Below are positions 28,202 to 34,281 of a stretch of 34,281 nt of DNA, piece by piece; the first letter of the stretch is position 1, and each line of letters starts with the position of its first letter. The stretch is from positions 1 to 34,281 of the forward strand of contig RFJA01000288.1 of assembly GCA_003695065.1 (NCBI GenBank), in the 5' to 3' direction. The translations under genes and the position numbers were made by a program. The stretch is from Alphaproteobacteria bacterium (GTDB lineage: Bacteria; Pseudomonadota; Alphaproteobacteria; Sphingomonadales; Govanellaceae). Below the pieces are notes generated by a model, which had not been told where the DNA came from, ran no database searches, and saw only the letters and a list, made by a program, of their open reading frames with translations.

Positions 28202-29488
28202 ATGTTTCTCACCGACGAGGAAAAGGCGGTTCTGGACGGGAGCGAGGGCGAGGCCCGCGCCCACGCCATGGACCTGATGGTGCGCTATGCGAAGGCGTTA
28301 GGGGCCGAGCGGCTGGTCGAAACGAACAACGTGTGCGGCGGTGTAGTAGGCTCTCTGCCGGGCCGCCGGGATGTGCTTCCCGAGGACAAGCGCCACGACA
28401 TGAATGCGGTCTATTCGCTTTTGAATCTTGATAGCGACAAGACCCTCGACATCCCGCCGGTCAAGACCAATACCTACCGCCTGATCGAGGCCATGGACGC
28501 CGATCTTTATGACGTTCAGGGTGTCGGGGAGGAAACCCAGCGGCTCGTCCGGGAGACCACCGCATTCTGCCAGAAGAGCGGCTACCAGCTTTGTAACACC
28601 TGTACGCCCTACCAGGTGGGCAATGTGCCCTTGTTTGGTGAGCATTGCGCCTGGATGGAATCCTCGGCCGTCATTTACATCAATTCCCTGATTGGTGCGC
28701 GTTCCAATGTCGAGGGAGCGCACAGTACGGCAGCGGCTTCCCTGATCGGTAAAATTCCCTATTGGGGATACCACATCCCGGAAAATCGCCGGGGCACACA
28801 TCTGGTAGAGGTGGAGTACCCGATCGATAACATGCTCGACTGGGGGTTGATGGGGTATTACGTGGGCGAAAAGGTGCAGGAGAACGTGCCTGTCTTCACA
28901 GGCATTTCCGGTGTGCCCAACGCCAACAAGCTGAAGCATTTCGGCGCCTCCATGGCAAGCTCCGGCGGGGTCGAGATGTACCATATCGTCGGCGTGACCC
29001 CCGAGGCGCCAACCCGCGACGTGGCCTTTGGCGGTAACCGGGCACAAGAGACGATCAGGTTCGGGCGCGCCGAGCTGGAGGAGGCCTACAGCTGGTTCAG
29101 CACGGCCAAGGACACGGACGTTGATTTCGTCGTGCTCGGCTGTCCCCATGGCTCGCTTGAACAGGTCCGCCTTGTTGCCGGCCTCCTCGAAGGCAAGAGG
29201 CTCTCCGCCAATACCGACCTCTGGATGTTTATCCCGCGCTCCATAAAGGCGATCGCGGACCGAATGGGGTATACGGACACATTCCGCAAGGCGGGAGCCT
29301 ACCTGATGACCGACAGTTGTGCAGCACTCAGCAAGGTTTCTCCCAAAGATGTGAAGACGGCAGCTACCGACTCCTGTAAGCAGGCGCATTATCTGCCCGC
29401 CACCATGGGATTCGGCACTTGGCTTGGCAGCACGGAACAGTGTGTGAATGCGGCCATTAGCGGAAAATGGACGGGAGGTCTTGAGTGA
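28202..29488 (+). CDS. Aconitase X catalytic (large) subunit, DUF521-type
   Basis: CNTCTPYQVGNVPLFGEHCAWMESSAVIYINSLIGARSNVEG and VVLGCPHGSLEQV; followed by the swivel-domain gene. Confidence 0.9.
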   Translation: MFLTDEEKAVLDGSEGEARAHAMDLMVRYAKALGAERLVETNNVCGGVVGSLPGRRDVLPEDKRHDMNAVYSLLNLDSDKTLDIPPVKTNTYRLIEAMDADLYDVQGVGEETQRLVRETTAFCQKSGYQLCNTCTPYQVGNVPLFGEHCAWMESSAVIYINSLIGARSNVEGAHSTAAASLIGKIPYWGYHIPENRRGTHLVEVEYPIDNMLDWGLMGYYVGEKVQENVPVFTGISGVPNANKLKHFGASMASSGGVEMYHIVGVTPEAPTRDVAFGGNRAQETIRFGRAELEEAYSWFSTAKDTDVDFVVLGCPHGSLEQVRLVAGLLEGKRLSANTDLWMFIPRSIKAIADRMGYTDTFRKAGAYLMTDSCAALSKVSPKDVKTAATDSCKQAHYLPATMGFGTWLGSTEQCVNAAISGKWTGGLE

Positions 29489-29916
29489 CCGTAATCATTC
29501 TCAAGGGTCGCCCGGTCGTGGAAGGGGTTGCCGAGGGTGAAGCGCTTGTCACCCGACAGACCATCTCCGGCTTTGGCGGCATCAACAACCAGACAGGGGA
29601 AATAACTGAAGTCCGCCACGAACTCAGGGGCAAGTCCTTCAAGGGCAAGGTTCTCGTCTTTCCCGGCGCCAAGGGATCGTCCGGCTGGGCCAGTCATTTC
29701 CAGACCGTGCGGCTTGCCGGCGCCGCCCCCGCGGCGATGATCTTCAACATCACCACCACGAAGATGGCGCTGGGCGCGGTCGTGACGCGGGTGCCAGCCG
29801 TCACCGATTTGGATCAGGATCCCCTTGACGTGATCGAGACCGGTGACTGGGTCAAGGTGGATGGCAATACGGGCACGGTCACCATAACCAAGCCGGACAG
29901 GAAGGACGGGGCGTGA
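29485..29916 (+). CDS. Aconitase X swivel (small) subunit, DUF126-type
   Basis: LVTRQTISGFGGINNQTG...GKVLVFPGAKGSSGWASHFQTVRLAGAAPAAMIF; overlaps the large subunit by 4 nt. Confidence 0.9.
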   Translation: MTVIILKGRPVVEGVAEGEALVTRQTISGFGGINNQTGEITEVRHELRGKSFKGKVLVFPGAKGSSGWASHFQTVRLAGAAPAAMIFNITTTKMALGAVVTRVPAVTDLDQDPLDVIETGDWVKVDGNTGTVTITKPDRKDGA

Positions 29917-30737
29917 GAGTAGCTATAACGGTCGATGGACGGATCATCATCGAGCAGGGGGGCAGCCAGTTCGACGCAAGCGCGCTCGCCCGGAAGATAA
30001 AGCCCGTGTGGCCCGCCGAGCCCGGCGACCCGTTCATGCAGATCTGGGCCGATATCCGGGCATTGACGGACGACGAGATCGCGGCGCTGCCCCCGATCTC
30101 TGTTGACGGGTCCAAGCTCAGGAATCCCATCCGCTCCCCCAACAAGATACTCGGGGCCATGGCCAACTACACCGCGGCCGACGGCGCGATCCCCGAAACC
30201 TCGATCCGCAAGTATGGCTTTTTCGTCAAGGCGAACTCTGCCATCACGTCTCCGACGGAGGGGGTGGTGGTCCCTGCGGACATGCCCACCCTGCACGAGC
30301 CTGAACTCTCGCTGATTATCGGGCGGACGATCAGGTTCGCAAGCCATGACGAGGCCCGCGAGGCCATCGCCGCCGTCTGCGGGTCGCTCGACATGACGGG
30401 CAAGAGCAGCCACCTTTTCAGTCACCGCAAATCCCTGGACAGTTTCGCCGTGTTCGACTCATGGCTGACACCGATTGATGAGTTCAGTGCGCCCGAGGAC
30501 CTCCACGACCTCGGCATAAAGCTCTGGATCAATGAAGACTTGCGCCAGGACGGTAGCACCAATCGGCTGATCTGGAAGCCGATAGATCTGGTTGTGGAGG
30601 CGTCGCGCTATTTCACACTTTACCCCGGCGACATCATAATGTGTGGCACGCCGTCCGGCGTTGGGCCTGTGGAGCCCGGCGACCAGATCCGGGTTGAAAT
30701 CGAGCGGACGGCAGGTTTCAGTGTTCCGGTCCGGTGA
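29913..30737 (+). CDS. Fumarylacetoacetate hydrolase family protein
   Basis: LHEPELSLIIGRTIRFA, HRKSLDSFAVFDSWL, INEDLRQDGSTNRLIW, YPGDIIMCGTPSGVGPVEPGD. Confidence 0.88.
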   Translation: MRVAITVDGRIIIEQGGSQFDASALARKIKPVWPAEPGDPFMQIWADIRALTDDEIAALPPISVDGSKLRNPIRSPNKILGAMANYTAADGAIPETSIRKYGFFVKANSAITSPTEGVVVPADMPTLHEPELSLIIGRTIRFASHDEAREAIAAVCGSLDMTGKSSHLFSHRKSLDSFAVFDSWLTPIDEFSAPEDLHDLGIKLWINEDLRQDGSTNRLIWKPIDLVVEASRYFTLYPGDIIMCGTPSGVGPVEPGDQIRVEIERTAGFSVPVR

Positions 30738-30747
30738 GTAACGCGTA

Positions 30748-32142
30748 ATGGGCAAGGTGCAGGTGGCTGACGAGGACAGACTGACAGTTCGCCAGCGCGC
30801 GTCCTACGGGGTCGGGATCGGAGGGCTGTGGATGGTCTTCATGACCACGGCCTTCTACCTTCTCTATTTCTACACGGACGTGCTTGGCCTGTCCGGCAGC
30901 GAAGCCGGGCTCATTCTTCTGATCGCGACGCTCTGGGATGCGGTTACGGACCCGGCCATGGGATATCTGGTCAGCCGCACACGCAGCCGATGGGGGCAGT
31001 ACCGCCCGTACCTGATCTTTGGCGCTTTCCCGATGGCGGTCAGCTTCGTCGCCGTGTTTCTGCGTCCCGACTTCGTAGCCGGACAAATTTTCCTGTTCGC
31101 GCTCCTGACCCAGATTATTTTCAGGACCCTGTTCACGGTGGTCTATATTCCCTATACCGCGCTCATTTCACGCTTGTCGCGGGATGCGAACGAGCGCGCC
31201 TCCATTGCGAGCGTCAAGGCCTTCTTCGTCTCCGCCGGTGCCTTGACGGCGTCCTATTTCGGCCTCCCACTGGTGGCGGCGCTTGGGCAGGGGGATGATC
31301 TTCAGGGTTTCATTCTGACGGCCGGGATATTTGGCGGCGTCGCCACACTCACCCTGATGTTCACTGGCTTTACCGTCCGGGAGAAAGGGGCTGTTGGCAA
31401 GACCCGGGCGGAAGCCGCCGGGGAGGCCCTGTTCGAGGATACATCCTCCATAAAGGAAGCGCTCAGTGGCCTGTTCAGGAACCAGGCGTTCCTTCTCGTT
31501 TTCTTTGGCGTGATCATGTTCACGGGCTGCTACACGGTGCTGAACAAGACAAGCATCTATTTCTTCGAATATGACTATGGTGACCGCGGCGCGGTCCGCT
31601 ATCCGTTGACGGCCATATCCGTCGCCGGACTGGTCGCACCCTTCCTGTGGGCGAAGGTCACCCATATGACCAGCAAGCGCTTTGTCTGGGTCAGCGGCTG
31701 CCTTTTGGCGGCGGCCTGTCTGGTGACGTTCTACGCGCTCGGTTCGCAGAACCTGTCGCTGGTGTGGATCACGGCCATCTATTTCATGACCGGCGTCGGC
31801 ATTCAGGCCTTCCTGATGACGTTCTACGCGATGACGGCGGACGCCATTGATTACGGGGAATGGAAGACGGGACAAAGGGTAGAGGCTATGGGCTTTGGCC
31901 TTCTCTCTTTCGCCAGCAAGTCGTCGCTCGCACTGGGCGGTTTTGCCCTTGGCTTCCTGCTCGACGAGATCGGCTACGTTTCGAAGGCGGTCCAGAGTGA
32001 AGACGTTCTCGCCGATATCCGCCTTATCCTTGTTTTCTTCCCGACTGCCGGCTTCCTTTTGTCCGCGCTGATTATCAGCTTCTTCCCGGTGTCCACGCAA
32101 AAGCATCGGGAAATCATGAAGGAAATTCGGAACCGTAAGTGA
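30748..32142 (+). CDS. MFS transporter, GPH family (paralogue of 12919-14295)
   Basis: YLLYFYTDVLGLSGSEAGLILLIATLWDAVTDPAMGYLVSRTRSRWGQYRPYLIFGAFPMA. Confidence 0.88.
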   Translation: MGKVQVADEDRLTVRQRASYGVGIGGLWMVFMTTAFYLLYFYTDVLGLSGSEAGLILLIATLWDAVTDPAMGYLVSRTRSRWGQYRPYLIFGAFPMAVSFVAVFLRPDFVAGQIFLFALLTQIIFRTLFTVVYIPYTALISRLSRDANERASIASVKAFFVSAGALTASYFGLPLVAALGQGDDLQGFILTAGIFGGVATLTLMFTGFTVREKGAVGKTRAEAAGEALFEDTSSIKEALSGLFRNQAFLLVFFGVIMFTGCYTVLNKTSIYFFEYDYGDRGAVRYPLTAISVAGLVAPFLWAKVTHMTSKRFVWVSGCLLAAACLVTFYALGSQNLSLVWITAIYFMTGVGIQAFLMTFYAMTADAIDYGEWKTGQRVEAMGFGLLSFASKSSLALGGFALGFLLDEIGYVSKAVQSEDVLADIRLILVFFPTAGFLLSALIISFFPVSTQKHREIMKEIRNRK

Positions 32143-32238
32143 CCTCGACGGGTAACTTAGCTCATGAAGGGGAGGCGTAACAGGTCAGGAAGCCGCAGCA
32201 GTCATCGAAGAAGATGGCGTCGCAACTAAGGTCTTAGA

Positions 32239-33816
32239 TCATTTCAGTTTGCTGTAATCCTTGAGAATCTCTCGTGCGGCATTGTGACCTGGTACGGCAG
32301 AGACCGATCCTCCTGGATGAGCCGAGGAGCCGCATTGGTAAAGCGACCGGATCGGGCTGCGATAATCTGCGTAGTGTGGTGCAGGACGCTTGAAAAATAG
32401 CTGGTCAAGGGCTACTTCCCCATGCAGTTCGTGGCCACCGGGCATGCCCAGAACATCCTCGAGATCGTGGGGCAGAAAGACTTTGTAGTCGATCAGGCTC
32501 TCGCTGAATCCTGGCGAGAATTCATCCATCACCGAAAAAACATTGGCGACGAAACGGTCACGTTCATCGTCCCAGCTTGCTCCTTTCAGTTCATAAGGGG
32601 CGTGTCCGCCCGATAGTGTGACCACGTGTTTGCCTTCGGGGGCAAGTGTGTTGTCAATGGCGCTTGGTGTGATCGGAGACACGAAGGGACGAGCCGAGTA
32701 CCAACCGTGTTTGGCGTCGTCATAGGCGCGTTCCATGAACTCGATTGTCGGGCCGATATGGGCATAAGCTGGATATTCCAACCCTGCTTGGCCGGGCGTG
32801 AAGCCGCGGTACTGCGGAAGCCGGTCGACGGCACAGTTGATCTTGTAAACCTCGCCCCGGCTTCGCCAGCGGTCTATATTGGCCATGAAGTCTTCAGGCA
32901 GTTCCGATCTGGGGACCAGGCGTCCAAATGAAACCGGAGCCGCGAGGTTGGACGCTACCAGTTTCGCATTGAATTCGCGCCCGTCCTCTGTCACCACACC
33001 AGTGGCACGTCCATTTTTAACAACGACTCTTTCGACGGCCGCATCGGTCAGGATTTCCATCCCGTATTTACGCCCGGCTGCGGCGATCGCATTCGACACG
33101 CTGCCCATTCCACCCTTGGCAAAACCCAGCCCATTTTCTCCCAGAAGGTGGAACAGGATAGAGTACGCGGTGCCTGCGGCACGCGGACCCCGGAAATTAC
33201 CGATGCCAGCCCAATAGCAGAACAGCGCCTTGACTTCCTCGCACTCGAACCAACGGGACACGAAATCATAGGCTGACTGGGTCATGGCATCGGTGATATT
33301 GTAAAACTCCTCACCCATGCCACGGTAACGCCAGGCCATGCGCGCCACATTCTTCAGCGCAGACCAACTGCGGTCACCGGGGTCGACGGGTGTTTCCAGT
33401 AGCATTCGTCGAAGCACCGAGATCGTTTGGGTGATGTCCTCGATAAATTTCGGATAGGCTTCGGCGTCTTTTTTCGAAAATCGCGCAATTTCAGTCTGAG
33501 TTGTCGATACATCGGTGGAGAAAACGATGCTATCGTCATTATCCAGCGGATGCAGCACCTCGCCCATTTTCAGATGGGTCAGGCCGAATTGCTCCAGCTG
33601 CAGCTCTCGGATCACCTTCGGGTGCACGTGGCCCATGATGTAGCTGAAGGTCGAGGCTCGGAAGCCGGGGTGGAATTCTTCGGTTACCGCGGCGCCACCG
33701 ACAATGTGGCGTCGCTCCAGCACCAGCGTCTTGAGGCCTGCCTTGGCCAGATAAGCTCCGCAGGTCAGTCCATTGTGGCCCCCGCCAACGATTATCGCAT
33801 CGTATTCATTCGTCAT
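32239..33816 (-). CDS. FAD-dependent oxidoreductase, phytoene-desaturase-like (paralogue of 26379-27953)
   Basis: YDAIIVGGGHNGLTCGAYLAKAGLKTLVLERRHIVGGAAVTEE...SLYQCGSSAHPGGSVSAVPGHNAAREIL. Confidence 0.9.
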   Translation of the reverse strand: MTNEYDAIIVGGGHNGLTCGAYLAKAGLKTLVLERRHIVGGAAVTEEFHPGFRASTFSYIMGHVHPKVIRELQLEQFGLTHLKMGEVLHPLDNDDSIVFSTDVSTTQTEIARFSKKDAEAYPKFIEDITQTISVLRRMLLETPVDPGDRSWSALKNVARMAWRYRGMGEEFYNITDAMTQSAYDFVSRWFECEEVKALFCYWAGIGNFRGPRAAGTAYSILFHLLGENGLGFAKGGMGSVSNAIAAAGRKYGMEILTDAAVERVVVKNGRATGVVTEDGREFNAKLVASNLAAPVSFGRLVPRSELPEDFMANIDRWRSRGEVYKINCAVDRLPQYRGFTPGQAGLEYPAYAHIGPTIEFMERAYDDAKHGWYSARPFVSPITPSAIDNTLAPEGKHVVTLSGGHAPYELKGASWDDERDRFVANVFSVMDEFSPGFSESLIDYKVFLPHDLEDVLGMPGGHELHGEVALDQLFFKRPAPHYADYRSPIRSLYQCGSSAHPGGSVSAVPGHNAAREILKDYSKLK

Positions 33817-33915
33817 CCGGATTTCCTCGTTTTGCTAAGCCGACCTGCCCGGTAGAACGGTTGAGGATACTCAATACTTGAGCATTTTGACGTTAACCAA
33901 GACTGTAGGCGAACA

Positions 33916-33933
33916 AGGTTGTATATACAACCT
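33916..33933. promoter_or_regulatory. Putative GntR/HutC operator (site J) AGGTTGTATATACAACCT
   Basis: Perfect 18-bp palindrome upstream of the minus-strand FAD enzyme gene. Confidence 0.78.
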
Positions 33934-34182
33934 AGAATCATTTGCCGCCATAAGCTATCGGAAGAATAAAAGTATCCGGTTTCTTTACCGCTTCCTTAAC
34001 TGGAGGCAGTGAACCATATCCATTGCCAAACCATTAAAGCGGCGTGGCCTAAGGCGCCATTCGAAAACGGTGGTTGCTGACATGTGATCACAACTCACAA
34101 CTTTTTAGTAAATGATGTTCTCGGTGGTATCGGGCCTCTGCAACCACTTTCAGACACGCTTTGCTAATGTAGGATCTTGACA

Positions 34183-34202
34183 AAATCCTGCCCCCGCAAC
34201 CA
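34183..34202 (+). other. 3'-end remnant of an initiator tRNA-fMet gene (possible att site)
   Basis: AAATCCTGCCCCCGCAACCA matches the T-arm/acceptor/CCA end of bacterial tRNA-fMet. The preceding bases do not form the rest of a tRNA (no CGCGGGG 5' end about 77 nt upstream). Confidence 0.6.
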
Positions 34203-34244
34203 ATAATTTAGGGCCCGTACCATCCGGTGCGGGCCTAAATTATT
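34202..34244. terminator. Strong near-symmetric hairpin, probably a (bidirectional) terminator
   Basis: AATAATTTAGG-g-CCCGTACC-ATCC-GGTGCGGG-CCTAAATTATT: about 19 bp with one bulged G and a 4-nt loop, A/T-rich at both bases. Confidence 0.7.
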
Positions 34245-34281
34245 TGTAGGTGGGGCCTGGTGAATGAACCTGTGTTCGGCC

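Noticed and set aside
28202-29916. Standard aconitase/isopropylmalate isomerase
   Set aside because: Motifs and the two-subunit large/swivel layout match aconitase X (DUF521/DUF126), not AcnA/B or LeuCD.
26379-33816. Carotenoid biosynthesis locus based on phytoene-desaturase-like proteins
   Set aside because: No crtB, crtE or crtY-like genes; the neighbours are catabolic enzymes and transporters.
34126-34202. Intact tRNA gene at the right edge
   Set aside because: Only the last ~20 nt match tRNA-fMet; upstream bases lack the acceptor 5' strand, D-arm and anticodon arm.
1-34281. CRISPR array, transposase/IS element or prophage genes
   Set aside because: None seen: no regularly spaced direct repeats, and no integrase, transposase or phage structural ORFs in the track.

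Overview
The window is a dense catabolic gene neighbourhood of about 34 kb, probably alphaproteobacterial. I find about 30 protein-coding genes and no rRNA, CRISPR or intact tRNA. Main modules, left to right: (i) a RidA-family gene, a GntR/HutC-type regulator, and a two-gene unit of an unknown 182-aa protein plus a six-Asp-box propeller protein; (ii) a Rieske oxygenase and an isochorismatase-fold hydrolase; (iii) a lower gallate/protocatechuate-4,5-cleavage module (LigU/GalD-like tautomerase, LigJ hydratase, LigK aldolase) with no ring-cleavage dioxygenase in the window; (iv) a GMC oxidoreductase interrupted by one in-frame TAA, divergent from ALDH-SDR-GPH transporter genes; (v) a TonB receptor, a MATE exporter and two divergent MFS transporters; (vi) a tetrahydrofolate C1 module: LigM/DesA-like O-demethylase, MetF, AhpD-like protein, PurU and an alpha/beta hydrolase; (vii) a compact operon of a phytoene-desaturase-like FAD enzyme, a 4-oxalocrotonate-tautomerase homologue with Ala instead of Pro-1, aconitase X large and small subunits, an FAH-family protein and a GPH transporter; (viii) a second paralogous FAD enzyme. 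A TTGTA-NN-TACAA palindrome or a variant of it lies in nearly every promoter region, which suggests a single HutC-type regulon. At the right edge, 20 nt matching the 3' end of initiator tRNA-fMet, followed directly by a strong hairpin, suggests an integration boundary. The best candidate for an undescribed system is the AcnX operon combined with the shared regulon. Family assignments come from motif recognition, not database searches.
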